A model generated the notes under the pieces. The model did not search any database, was not told the origin of the DNA, and saw only the letters and a list, made by a program, of their open reading frames with translations. The translations under genes were made by a program, and so were the position numbers. 64,000 nucleotides of DNA from Bacteroidota bacterium (GTDB taxonomy: Bacteria > Bacteroidota > Bacteroidia > Chitinophagales > Chitinophagaceae), in contig JAEZZY010000040.1 in the NCBI GenBank assembly GCA_023418315.1, forward strand, positions 1 through 64,000, in the 5' to 3' direction. Shown here one piece after another: positions 42,944-51,854 of this stretch (position 1 is its first letter; every line of letters begins with the position of its first letter).

Positions 42944-43051
42944 AAAAAGGTTTTATTACAACATTTATTTTTTATGCACTTAGCTTGATTGCTACTATTA
43001 AACTTGGGTTGCGACGCTCCGTTCATCGTACGGTATTTCTATGAGGCAGTT

Positions 43052-43163
43052 TCACACAGAGCTAACTGAGAGAGGGAGTTCACAGAGAAAATATGTATGA
43101 ACATCAACCTTGCACCTCATTAACTCCATGTATGCTACTCTGTGAGAGAGAAATTTTCTCCCA
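43052..43163. repeat. Hairpin-capped ACAGAG intergenic repeat inside the efflux operon
   Basis: CACAGAG recurs at 43055 and 43081 and its inverse CTCTGTG appears at 43138-43144; the flanking AGAGAAAAT (43085 on) and AAATTTTCTC (about 43151-43160) are also inverse. The element can thus fold back on itself around about 50 bases. It separates the adaptor and permease genes of one operon (42944-43179 holds no gene). Its design, iterated hexamer with inverse ends, is like that of the repeat at 2575 although the sequence is different. Confidence 0.55.
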
Positions 43164-43179
43164 CATTCATGCCATTCAC

Positions 43180-44283
43180 TCATTTCACTACTTCCACTGC
43201 TTCGCCGTTCTCCAATTCTTCAAAGCCGGCTGTTACTACCTGATCGCCCTCTTTCAGCCCGTCTAATACTTCTACCATTCCGTTAGCGTTTCTTCCGGTT
43301 TGTATCACGGCTGCCCGTGCTTTACCGCCTTCAGCCACATACACGATTTCCCCTTCATTGGTTTTTTGAATGGCAGAAACCGGCACTACGATAGCGCCTG
43401 ATTTTTGATAATTGGCGATTTTCATTTGCGCACTCATGTTGGGATGTAAGTTGGATTTACCCGAAAGCTGTGCTTCTACGTTAAACGCTCTGGAAGCCGT
43501 ATTCAACCCTTGAGATACATAGCTCAACTTGGTAACTATGGAATCTTTCAATTCAGGAAAAACAATGGTAACGGGATCTCCTTGTTTTACTTTACCGAGA
43601 TAATTTTCGCCAAGCATAGCCTGCGCTTTCAGCTTGTCTTTGCTGACCACGGGTATGCCCGCCATTCCTGCCATAGCCATATCGCCTATTTTCAACGGCA
43701 CCTGATCTACCGTGCCGTTAATCGGAGATTTTATGGAATACATATTTTTTTGAGCGACCATAGCGGCGCGCTGACTTACAGCAGCATCATAATTGGCTTT
43801 CGCTTGCAGCAACTGTACTTCGGTACCTATATTTTGCTGCCAAAGTTTTTGTTGTTTTTCGTAGAGCTGTTTGGCAAGGGTCAGTTGGGCTTGCTGCGCA
43901 TTGATTTGCTGATCAATGGCGGCTGCGTCCAGCGAGGCGAGCAACTGTCCTTTGCTTACTTTTTGTCCGGGCTTTACATAAATGCCGGTAATGATACCGT
44001 TTGCCTGCGGACTTGCAAGCACATATTGATCGCCGGTGATAGATGCTTGTACATCTATGGTAGCGGCAAACTGTTGGGGCGCAAGAGTGATTACACTCAC
44101 CGGTACGGCTTTAGCAGGTGTGTTATTATTCACCGCTGTTTCCAGGGCGGCTATTTTTTTATCCAGCGTAGCGCGTTCTTTTTTCAGTTTGGAAAGCTCC
44201 GCCGATTTATCTTCTTTTTTTTCACCCCCACCGCAAGAGGCTAATACCGCGGCGCTGAGTAAAATATAGAGCGTACGTTTCAT
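43180..44283 (-). CDS. RND efflux periplasmic adaptor (membrane fusion protein), lipoprotein
   Basis: 367 residues. Signal peptide with lipobox VLASC, C17 acylated, followed by a coiled-coil stretch (ELSKLKKERATLDKKIAALE). Then the usual hairpin: first lipoyl half PQANGIITGIYVKPGQKVSKG, alpha-hairpin (INAQQAQLTLAKQLYEKQQK), second lipoyl half, beta-barrel and membrane-proximal domain (NGMVEVLDGLKEGDQVV). It bridges the permease and TolC-like channel. Middle gene of the efflux operon, starting 36 bases after tolC. Confidence 0.92.
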   Translation of the reverse strand: MKRTLYILLSAAVLASCGGGEKKEDKSAELSKLKKERATLDKKIAALETAVNNNTPAKAVPVSVITLAPQQFAATIDVQASITGDQYVLASPQANGIITGIYVKPGQKVSKGQLLASLDAAAIDQQINAQQAQLTLAKQLYEKQQKLWQQNIGTEVQLLQAKANYDAAVSQRAAMVAQKNMYSIKSPINGTVDQVPLKIGDMAMAGMAGIPVVSKDKLKAQAMLGENYLGKVKQGDPVTIVFPELKDSIVTKLSYVSQGLNTASRAFNVEAQLSGKSNLHPNMSAQMKIANYQKSGAIVVPVSAIQKTNEGEIVYVAEGGKARAAVIQTGRNANGMVEVLDGLKEGDQVVTAGFEELENGEAVEVVK

Positions 44284-44319
44284 GTTGGTTATTTTATGTT
44301 GCGTTGTTTTGGTTTGTTA

Positions 44320-45711
44320 TCAGTTGATTTGTCCGAGCGCTTTTTGAAGATCTACTTTAGAGGTCATGACATCATACAAGGCGGAGAAATAATTGGTTTG
44401 TGCTTCTTTCAATGCGGCTTCTGCGTCCATTACTTCCAGGTTGCTGCCTACGCCTTCTTTATATTTTATTCTTGCTGTGTTATAGACATCTTCGGCAAGC
44501 TGCATATTATCTTTTTGATTTTCCAGGGCGAGTAAATTATTGCGCAAGGTTATTCGTGCATTTTCTTTTTCCAGCGTCAAAGCCATTTTCAGATTATCCA
44601 GATCATTCTTATTTTTTTCCAGAGTGAATTGTGCTTGTTTCAATTGATTTTTACGCTGGAAGCCGGTAAACAAAGGCATGTTCAGATTGAGGCCCAGCAT
44701 AGCGGATTTCTGCCAGTTGTCCTGAGGGGCAAAAAGCCGTCCCATATTGTAAAGCGTATAGCCATAATTGCCAAAGAAGTTTAGCGTAGGCAGCCAGCCC
44801 ATTTTATAACGGGTTACGTCCATACTGTATAATTTGTTCTGGATTTGCAGCAGTTGAAATTCCTTTCTTGCGCCAAAGTCCAGCTCTTCACGCAACAGTC
44901 CGTTTGCCATGGTGTTTTCGGTGAGTGTATCGCTCAGATGGATTTGTTCTTCCAGCGGCATTCCCATTTGAAATTTGAGCGAGAGATAGGCAAGCTCTAT
45001 CATCTGCTTTATCTTTATGTTTTGGGTTTTCAGGTTATTGAGTGCTACGGTGAGTCGGTCTATATCTATTTTTTCCGCAAAGCCGGCCTTGTAGATTTCT
45101 TTGGTTTCCACTTCCATTTGCTCCAGCCGTTCTATATTTTTTAGGATCAGCTCTTGTTGTTTTTCGGCTATGAGGATGTTGTAGTAGGCCTTGCTCACGG
45201 CTACTTTCACGTCTTGTGTGGTGAGGTCCACGCTTTTCGCTGCCAGTTCTTCCAGCGTTTTTCTTGCTTTAAGCGCTATGGTAAGGCTGGGGTTGAAGAG
45301 CATTTGAGAAAGCTCGAGGGTGCCTGTGGTGGTCCATTTCGGCTGGAAGGCAAGCGACATTTCATTCGGCATTCCGTTTACGACATCCTGGTTGAGGGCA
45401 TCTTCCTCCACCAATCCGGGTGCGCCATTGCTACCTGCTATAATATCTTTAATGAAATTAGGCACGGTAAAAGCTGCCACCAACGGGGCATAGTTCAAGC
45501 CGCCTTTGGCAGATAGTTGTGGCAATGCCGAGCCGGTTACTTCCTTGTTTCTGGCGATGGCGGATTGGTAGTCCAGCATTGCATTCTTTATCTTCACCTG
45601 ATTGCGTGTTGCGTATTGCAGACATTCTTCCAGCGACATAGCCGATGTTTCTTGTGCTGTGGCAGCAGGAGCTGAAAAGGCAAGGGCTATAATCAATAAG
45701 TATCCTCTCAT
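44320..45711 (-). CDS. TolC-family outer membrane efflux protein
   Basis: 463 residues with a signal peptide ending after ATAQE. Two long coiled-coil regions, each a repeat of the TolC protomer (about 25-240 and 250-460), with LEECLQYATRNQVKIKNA near the start and EAQTNYFSALYDVMTSKVDL near the end as family landmarks. It forms the trimeric outer-membrane tunnel of the pump. Its ATG overlaps the tetR stop in ATGA, so the two are probably coupled. Confidence 0.92.
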   Translation of the reverse strand: MRGYLLIIALAFSAPAATAQETSAMSLEECLQYATRNQVKIKNAMLDYQSAIARNKEVTGSALPQLSAKGGLNYAPLVAAFTVPNFIKDIIAGSNGAPGLVEEDALNQDVVNGMPNEMSLAFQPKWTTTGTLELSQMLFNPSLTIALKARKTLEELAAKSVDLTTQDVKVAVSKAYYNILIAEKQQELILKNIERLEQMEVETKEIYKAGFAEKIDIDRLTVALNNLKTQNIKIKQMIELAYLSLKFQMGMPLEEQIHLSDTLTENTMANGLLREELDFGARKEFQLLQIQNKLYSMDVTRYKMGWLPTLNFFGNYGYTLYNMGRLFAPQDNWQKSAMLGLNLNMPLFTGFQRKNQLKQAQFTLEKNKNDLDNLKMALTLEKENARITLRNNLLALENQKDNMQLAEDVYNTARIKYKEGVGSNLEVMDAEAALKEAQTNYFSALYDVMTSKVDLQKALGQIN

Positions 45712-46340
45712 ATATTGGAAACCTGTTTTAGATATTTCTCTTTGTATTTTTTATAAAGCTTTTCTCCTTTGGCGGTCATGATGCCGTAGAGAAAATGTTC
45801 TGTAATTTCATTGTTCACTTCATATACCTGGCGGGTGTTGTTTACGAGCAAATTTGCGTTGTACATGAGCATTGTCAGCTCCATCCTGTACACGCTCAAA
45901 AAATCAACGTTTATTTCTTCGCGATAATAACCCTGTTCAATCCCCTCTATAAGATTTTGCTTTAGCCGCTGCACATCATCCTGCATGATGCTTTCCCTGA
46001 ATTTTTTAAAACACTCGGGGAAGAAGCGTTCCATTTCAAAAAGCACGAGCGGGTTCATCTTCCGGTTGATGTCGTCAAACATAGCCATCACGCGCACCAT
46101 TCCTTCTATTGCGTTTTCCGATTGGGTGAGGTGCAGGGTGCAGCTTTCGCCTATAGCTCCTTTAAACCAAAGGATGGACTCCGTTACCACTTCATTTTTA
46201 TTGGCAAAATGCTGGTACAATGTTTTCTTAGAAATACCGGCCTTCCGCGCTATATCATCCATCGTAATGGTTTTAAAACCGTATTGGCGAAACAATTCGA
46301 TGGCGGCACTCAGTATTTTTGTCAGCGTATCCGTAATCAC
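45708..46340 (-). CDS. TetR/AcrR-family repressor of the efflux operon
   Basis: 210 residues. N-terminal HTH (KILSAAIELFRQYGF ... TMDDIARKAGISKKTLYQHF, about 8-46) and a ligand-binding domain with no clear motif. It is the first gene of its own operon, upstream of tolC-mfp-rnd, with a 30-base inverted repeat next to its promoter, so autoregulation and derepression by a pump substrate are the likely control. Start ATG 46340. Confidence 0.9.
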   Translation of the reverse strand: MITDTLTKILSAAIELFRQYGFKTITMDDIARKAGISKKTLYQHFANKNEVVTESILWFKGAIGESCTLHLTQSENAIEGMVRVMAMFDDINRKMNPLVLFEMERFFPECFKKFRESIMQDDVQRLKQNLIEGIEQGYYREEINVDFLSVYRMELTMLMYNANLLVNNTRQVYEVNNEITEHFLYGIMTAKGEKLYKKYKEKYLKQVSNI

Positions 46341-46344
46341 GGTG

Positions 46345-46382
46345 CGAAACTATGGAAACATTTATTACAAAAATCGTTTCCA
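46345..46382 (-). promoter_or_regulatory. TetR operator and -7 element of the efflux operon
   Basis: TGGAAAC (46353-46359) and GTTTCCA (46376-46382) are perfect seven-base inverses with a 16-base spacer. The minus-strand -7-like box TAGTTTCG (46345-46352) abuts one half-site, so a bound repressor would block the promoter. Confidence 0.6.
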
Positions 46383-46465
46383 GTACATTTTTTTAAAAAA
46401 AATTTTTGCCGTGCGGCATCTTTACGGTAAATGGGTATGCGGCTATGTATTCGTCATAAATATGT

Positions 46466-46473
46466 TAGTTTTG
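46466..46473 (+). promoter_or_regulatory. -7 promoter element of the polysaccharide locus
   Basis: TAGTTTTG, exact TAnnTTTG match 22 bases before the CpsB start. No TTG at the expected spacing, so partial. An AGAAGGAA sequence sits five bases before the ATG. Confidence 0.45.
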
Positions 46474-46495
46474 AGTTTTAGTTACAGAAGGAATT

Positions 46496-47257
46496 ATGTT
46501 TTCGAAGTTGTTCGGTTTTAAAAAGAAAGAAAGGGCAGATGCGGTTATAAACACACATCCCTATGCGTTTCTTGGAATAGATATGCATGCACATTTGTTA
46601 CCGGGAATAGATGACGGCGCTCAAACCGTTGAGGATAGTCTGGCGCTGATTCGCTCGTTGATGGCGATGGGTTATAGCCATTTTATTACCACCCCGCATA
46701 TTAAATCCGATATTTACCCGAATACTACCGAAACGATTCAAAACGCATTAAAGGAAGTGCAGCAGGCGCTTAGTGCTCAGGAGATAGAAGTGCCCATTCG
46801 TGCGGCTGCGGAATATTATATTGACGATCGTTTTTTTGAGCTGCTGGAAACCGAAAAGCTACTGACGCTCTACAAAAATGAGGTGCTTGTAGAGTTTTCA
46901 TTTGTATTTGAGCCGGTGCGATTGAATGAAACTATTTTCCGCATACAGACCAAGGGCTATAATCCGGTTTTTGCTCATCCGGAGCGTTATCCTTTTTATC
47001 ATCAGAAACCCGAAGTATTTCGTGAGATGAAAGACAGGGGTTGTCTTTTGCAATTGAATCTTTTATCCCTTTCCGGCTACTACGGGAAATCGGTAAAGGA
47101 AACGGCAGAATGGATTTTGCAGCAAGGATTGTATGACTACTGCGGCACAGATTTGCACCATGAAAAACATGTGGAGGGCATGCAGAAATTTGCCGCTTCC
47201 AAGAGTTTTTCCTTATTGAAAGGATATTCTTTTTTGAATGGGCGGCTGGGGAAGTGA
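46496..47257 (+). CDS. CpsB/CapC-type tyrosine-protein phosphatase (PHP domain)
   Basis: 253 residues. PHP-family metal site: DMHAHLLPGIDDGA (H31, H33) at the start, ITTPHIKSDIYPN, and further His in AHPERYPFY and GTDLHHEKH. It dephosphorylates the tyrosine kinase that controls capsule chain length in CpsB-type systems. It opens the polysaccharide locus and is divergent from tetR. The partner bacterial tyrosine kinase is not in this window; the Wzz at 54750 lacks a kinase domain. Confidence 0.88.
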   Translation: MFSKLFGFKKKERADAVINTHPYAFLGIDMHAHLLPGIDDGAQTVEDSLALIRSLMAMGYSHFITTPHIKSDIYPNTTETIQNALKEVQQALSAQEIEVPIRAAAEYYIDDRFFELLETEKLLTLYKNEVLVEFSFVFEPVRLNETIFRIQTKGYNPVFAHPERYPFYHQKPEVFREMKDRGCLLQLNLLSLSGYYGKSVKETAEWILQQGLYDYCGTDLHHEKHVEGMQKFAASKSFSLLKGYSFLNGRLGK

Positions 47258-47314
47258 GTAGGTTTAGTATATATCCTATATTTTACAAGATATTTCTATA
47301 ATCAGTGAACGTTT

Positions 47315-48571
47315 GTGTTTCAAAAAATCAGACATCTTGTCGAAAATAACCGGCTAATTTTCTCCAACATCTCCTATATGGGGGTCATGCAAATTGCCAA
47401 TTATGTCTTTCCGTTTATTACCATCCCTTATCTTGTAAAAACATTAAGTAAAGAAAGCTTTGGAGTTTATTCCGTAGGGTTGATTTTGATGTCTTATATC
47501 GGGATTGTGATTGATTATGGTTTCAACTTGACTGCTACACGGGAGATTGCCATACACAAATCCGATAAAAAAAAGCTTAACGCTCTTTCTTCGGCTGTAT
47601 TCTATATCAAGATCTTCTTTTTTGTACTGATATCTGCGTGCGGAGTTATTGCAGCATCCCTCCATTTATTTTCATTTTATACCCTTTTTGCGTTCCTACT
47701 TTTTGCGTTTGGGCAGGTTTTATTTCCTGTTTGGTTTTTGCAGGGAGTAGAGAATATGCGCATACTTACCGTTTTCAATACTTGCTCCAAAACCGTCTCT
47801 ACAATAAGTATTTTTTTACTGGTGAAACAACCTGATGCCGCTGAACAGAGCATGGTATTATATGCCTTAGGCACTTTTATTGCGGGCATTACTTCTTTCC
47901 TATATGTGGTGAGAAAATACAGTTTGCAATTTGTAAGGACTCCTTATGAAGCATTGAGGAGAATGGTAACGGATGGTTTTGATATATTTTTAACCTCTTT
48001 GTTCAGCAATGTAATCATTAATGGCGGAGCCTTAGTATTAGGTTATTTTGGAGGGATGAAAGTAGTGGGTATTTATTCTGCCATCGAAAAAATAGCCCGC
48101 GCTATGATTGGAGTGCTTTCCGCAGTTACCCAAGTTATATACCCCGGTATTGCCCGAACATTAGCTCAGGATAAAAAAGCCGGTATTGCTCTGATTAAAA
48201 ATACGGGAACCGTCTTCATGCTCTTTCTTTCTGCGGGGTGTATAGGCTTAATGCTTTTTTCGCCTTGGATACTCGAACTTTTGTACGGCAGTTTTTATAT
48301 CCCCTATAGCTATGTGCTTTGCTTTCTATTGGTATGGGTTATTTTCTCGTTTATAAATAATTTTATAGGAATCCAGTTTTTGGTAGGAAGTGGAAATAAT
48401 AAGTACTACAGAAAAGCTTTTTCGATAACGACCCTTTATATCATTGCATCTTTCAGTCTCATCAAAATTTTCTACTTAGACGGGTTGATTTTTTCGATGC
48501 TGTCCGGTGAATTATTTTTAACGCTAAGTATGTTGTTTCTGATTCGAAAAAACAAACTACTCACTGCATAG
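47315..48571 (+). CDS. Wzx-type oligosaccharide flippase
   Basis: 418 residues from GTG 47315, with about 12 hydrophobic helices spread evenly and conserved polar residues in the first (SNISYMGVMQIANYVFPFI) and fourth helices. This is the MATE-like fold that flips undecaprenyl-linked repeat units across the inner membrane. It starts 57 bases after cpsB on the same strand. Its last 15 bases overlap the end of the converging epimerase gene. Confidence 0.88.
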   Translation: MFQKIRHLVENNRLIFSNISYMGVMQIANYVFPFITIPYLVKTLSKESFGVYSVGLILMSYIGIVIDYGFNLTATREIAIHKSDKKKLNALSSAVFYIKIFFFVLISACGVIAASLHLFSFYTLFAFLLFAFGQVLFPVWFLQGVENMRILTVFNTCSKTVSTISIFLLVKQPDAAEQSMVLYALGTFIAGITSFLYVVRKYSLQFVRTPYEALRRMVTDGFDIFLTSLFSNVIINGGALVLGYFGGMKVVGIYSAIEKIARAMIGVLSAVTQVIYPGIARTLAQDKKAGIALIKNTGTVFMLFLSAGCIGLMLFSPWILELLYGSFYIPYSYVLCFLLVWVIFSFINNFIGIQFLVGSGNNKYYRKAFSITTLYIIASFSLIKIFYLDGLIFSMLSGELFLTLSMLFLIRKNKLLTA

Positions 48572-49687
48572 CGACAGTAAAATGTCCTTTATTCTTTGAG
48601 CGGCAAGCCCATCCCCATAGGGATTATTTGCCCGGCTCATTTGCTTATAGGCTTCCGTATGATTAAGCAGTTCCTTCGTGTAATTTATTATCTTGGTTTT
48701 ATCGGTTCCCACCATTTTTACTGTACCGTTTTCCACGGCTTCGGGTCGCTCGGTAGTGTTTCTCATTACCAATACCGGCTTGCCTAAGCTGGGTGCTTCT
48801 TCTTGTACTCCTCCGCTATCGGTGATGATAAGGTAGGTTTGCTGCATCAGCCATACAAAAGCGGGGTAGCCTATAGGCTTTATAAGATGTATGTTTTCCA
48901 TTTCCCCCAAGAGGGTGAATACAGGTTCTTGCACATTCGGGTTTAAATGTACAGGGTATATGATTTGTACGTTTTCTTCCAAGGCTATTTCTTTGAGCGC
49001 TTCGCAAATATTTAAGAAACCTTGTCCGAAATTTTCTCTTCGATGCCCGGTTACCAGAATTAGTTTTTTTCCCGGAACTACTAATTTTTTCAGCGTTATG
49101 ATTTCAGAATCTTCATAGGTTTTTAGCAAATCATTCGCCATGAATAAGGCATCAATAACCGTATTTCCCGTAACATAAATCCGCTCTTCTGAAATATGCT
49201 CGAGGCATAGGTTATTTTTTGCTGCAGGAGTAGGAGCGAAATGCACATCTGCTATACGGGCTGTTATTTGCCGGTTAAGCTCTTCGGGGAAGGGATGGCG
49301 CTTGTCGTAGGTGCGCAGCCCGGCTTCTATATGCACCACTTTGCAACCGCAATAGAAGGCGGCTAAGGAAGCAGCCATAGAAGTGGTAGTGTCACCATGT
49401 ACAAATACATAATGAGGTTTATACTCTTCCAGCACATCCTTTAGGGAAACGATTACTTTTGCTGTAAGCTCATGTAAGGTTTGTCCCGGTTGCATCAGGT
49501 TTAAATCGTAATCGGGAAGAATGTTGAAAAAACGAAGTACTTGATCCAGCATTTCCCGATGCTGTGCCGTTACGCACACTTTCGTCTGTACATGGGTATT
49601 TTGAGAAAAAACTTTGACGACAGGTGCCATTTTTATAGCCTCTGGCCGGGTGCCGAATACAAAAAGTACTTTAAAAGGTTGTTTCAT
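48557..49687 (-). CDS. wecB: UDP-N-acetylglucosamine 2-epimerase (non-hydrolysing)
   Basis: 376 residues. GT-B fold with FVFGTRPEAIKMAPV start, VFVHGDTTTS, HIEAGLRTYDKRHPFPEE with the catalytic residues, LVTGHRREN and ITDSGGVQEEAPSLGKP. It interconverts UDP-GlcNAc and UDP-ManNAc for surface glycans. wecC, which oxidises UDP-ManNAc, is not in the window, so ManNAc itself or a dehydrogenase elsewhere is implied. Divergent from the next glycosyltransferase, convergent with the flippase. Confidence 0.93.
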   Translation of the reverse strand: MKQPFKVLFVFGTRPEAIKMAPVVKVFSQNTHVQTKVCVTAQHREMLDQVLRFFNILPDYDLNLMQPGQTLHELTAKVIVSLKDVLEEYKPHYVFVHGDTTTSMAASLAAFYCGCKVVHIEAGLRTYDKRHPFPEELNRQITARIADVHFAPTPAAKNNLCLEHISEERIYVTGNTVIDALFMANDLLKTYEDSEIITLKKLVVPGKKLILVTGHRRENFGQGFLNICEALKEIALEENVQIIYPVHLNPNVQEPVFTLLGEMENIHLIKPIGYPAFVWLMQQTYLIITDSGGVQEEAPSLGKPVLVMRNTTERPEAVENGTVKMVGTDKTKIINYTKELLNHTEAYKQMSRANNPYGDGLAAQRIKDILLSLCSE

Positions 49688-49738
49688 TGGAGAAGCTCAA
49701 AAATCTGTTATTTTTGGAGAAAGTTCAAAAGAATTATA

Positions 49739-50791
49739 ATGCTTTTTATATCCGATTACCCAAATGAAGAAACGATAAAAGACGGCATGCTACAAAGAGT
49801 GAAAGCGATTGATAAGCATTTTGAAGACGAGGAACGGACGTATTTGCATCTTTCTTTTCATAAAAACATTTCTTTCTCCATAAATAAAAAAAATAACTTA
49901 ACTATAGTTCATGCCAATGTATTTGCACATCCTATAAAAATATTTTCTATCGTAAGTAAAGAGCGTACAATGTATTTTCACTCTATATATAATGTTTTGT
50001 ACTTGTTGCTCTATTTTCCATTTTTGCAAAATAAGAAAATGATTTTGGATGTTCATGGTGCAGTACCGGAAGAACAAAAATTATTTAAAAATACGTTTAG
50101 GGTGTGGATATGCACCATAGTAGAATCTATAGCCTATAAAAGGTGTACAACTCTAATTGTGGTTACTCACGCTATGAAAGAGCATTTAACAGCTAAATAT
50201 GCACACATGAAACCTCCTCAGTTTATCATTTATCCTATATTGCCCGACTATTTATTAAACCCTGCTAAGGATGCACGGGGATTGTCCCAGCGCGACAGCA
50301 ATAAACTTACTATAGTGTATGCCGGCAATACCCAGTCGTGGCAGAATGTGGAGTTAATGATAGAGTTTATTAAAGAACATAACACCGGAGAAATTACTTA
50401 CTACATATTATCAGGGGAGAAAGAAAAAATGAAGAAGATGTTTGAAGAAAAAGGACTAGGAGAACCGAAAAACATTATTATAGATTCGGTTCGCCCCGAC
50501 CAGCTATCCCTATATTATAGTAAGGCGCATTACGGATTTGTATTAAGAGACAATATAACCGTGAATAATGTGGCTTGCCCTACTAAGTTAGTGGAATATA
50601 TGTATTATGGCATCATTCCGATTGTAAAAACCGAAAAGTTGGGGGATTTTTCCGAAAAAGGATACGAGTATGTGCATTATCATGATTTTAAAGAGCAAGA
50701 AAAACCTAACATAAGTGAAAAAAATAAAACAATTATAAAAGACATAATAGATTACGTATATGATATCAATCTTAAGGAGTTAATAAGATAA
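49739..50791 (+). CDS. Glycosyltransferase (GT4/GT-B type)
   Basis: 350 residues from ATG 49739; a far longer open frame upstream runs antisense through wecB and is rejected. Rossmann-like N-terminus (MLFISDYPNEETIKDG), ILDVHGAVPEEQ, then the C-terminal half TIVYAGNTQSWQNVELMIEF and the sugar-nucleotide site region CPTKLVEYMYYGIIP. The EX7E motif is degenerate. Donor and acceptor unknown. The ORF is AT-rich. It is followed by the EpsG-like gene after 1 base. Confidence 0.75.
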   Translation: MLFISDYPNEETIKDGMLQRVKAIDKHFEDEERTYLHLSFHKNISFSINKKNNLTIVHANVFAHPIKIFSIVSKERTMYFHSIYNVLYLLLYFPFLQNKKMILDVHGAVPEEQKLFKNTFRVWICTIVESIAYKRCTTLIVVTHAMKEHLTAKYAHMKPPQFIIYPILPDYLLNPAKDARGLSQRDSNKLTIVYAGNTQSWQNVELMIEFIKEHNTGEITYYILSGEKEKMKKMFEEKGLGEPKNIIIDSVRPDQLSLYYSKAHYGFVLRDNITVNNVACPTKLVEYMYYGIIPIVKTEKLGDFSEKGYEYVHYHDFKEQEKPNISEKNKTIIKDIIDYVYDINLKELIR

Positions 50792-50792
50792 T

Positions 50793-51854
50793 ATGTTTAT
50801 ATATTATATCCAATATTTTATAGTTTTTTTCATTTCCTTTTTAACGAGTTTTAAAAGGCATAGTGAGAAATATATTGCCATCATTATTTATGCTTTGTTG
50901 GTTATACTTCCTGTATTAAAAGGGGCGCATGTTGATAGGGATTTTAGTGTATATCAATATTATTTTCAAAACATCATAAAAATTGATTATGTCGGCGAAA
51001 AGATATTCTACTATGAGCCGATAAATTATATTCTGCCCTTTATTGCAAATAAAATAAACTCTCAATATTTTGTACATATTTCGTTGGGTATCATGACTCT
51101 TATCGGAGTATATCTAAAATTAAAATCCTTTGATATTTCCAATTCCTTCTTTTTATCCGTGGCGCTATATTTGACAAATTTTTATCTGTTACATGAGTGG
51201 ACACAACTCAGGTCAGGCATCTCTTCCGGAATTTTTTTATTGAGCATCAAACATATATACAATCGCGACCCTATCAAATACGCACGCAATATGTTCTTTG
51301 CCTGTATGTTTCATTATAGTAGCGTACTATATCTACCTCTCTATTTTTTCTCCGGAGAAAAAATAAATACTCGAATATATTTAATAATAATTATAATATT
51401 TAGCCTATTGAGTATTCTAAATATAGGCATTTTAGATGTGGGAATTTTCTCCTTTATACCTAAAATTCAAGCTTATTTGGAATTGATGGATAAAGGGGTA
51501 TTTGACGAATTAAACATATGGAACAATCCCGGATTTATGATAAATTATATTATAACTTTATTCATTTTAATCAATATAAGGAACTTGAAAAATTATAATA
51601 AATATGCAATCCTTTTAGTGAAAATAAATATCATCTCCATACTTTTATATATATTTTTAGCGCCTTTACCAGCAGTAGCCACCAGGGCTAGTCAAATGTT
51701 AGGGGTTGTTCAACTATGCCTTTTTCCAATCGTAATTTTTTCCTTCAAAGAAAAATGGGTTCCCTATTTTGTAATAATATCAGTTTCTCTTATTTACTTT
51801 TATAATCATTATATTAGACTTGAATTACTACACGCATACAATACTTGGATTTAA
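50793..51854 (+). CDS. EpsG/Wzy-like polysaccharide polymerase
   Basis: 353 residues with 9-10 hydrophobic helices. The conserved segment GAHVDRDFSVYQYYFQN after helix 2 and the LHEWTQLRSGISSGIFLLS segment (with Arg, typical of EpsG proteins) match the EpsG family of glycan polymerases. As the only polymerase candidate in the main locus it would act with Wzx and Wzz. Notably AT-rich. Its stop overlaps that of the converging glycosyltransferase in TTAA. Confidence 0.8.
   Translation: MFIYYIQYFIVFFISFLTSFKRHSEKYIAIIIYALLVILPVLKGAHVDRDFSVYQYYFQNIIKIDYVGEKIFYYEPINYILPFIANKINSQYFVHISLGIMTLIGVYLKLKSFDISNSFFLSVALYLTNFYLLHEWTQLRSGISSGIFLLSIKHIYNRDPIKYARNMFFACMFHYSSVLYLPLYFFSGEKINTRIYLIIIIIFSLLSILNIGILDVGIFSFIPKIQAYLELMDKGVFDELNIWNNPGFMINYIITLFILINIRNLKNYNKYAILLVKINIISILLYIFLAPLPAVATRASQMLGVVQLCLFPIVIFSFKEKWVPYFVIISVSLIYFYNHYIRLELLHAYNTWI

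Noticed and set aside
42254..42988. Plus-strand frame of 244 codons
   Set aside because: Antisense to the RND permease; low-complexity His/Phe/Tyr-rich translation typical of a reversed membrane-protein gene.
49541..49738. Upstream extension of the glycosyltransferase frame
   Set aside because: It overlaps the wecB coding region in antisense; the family-like start is the ATG at 49739.
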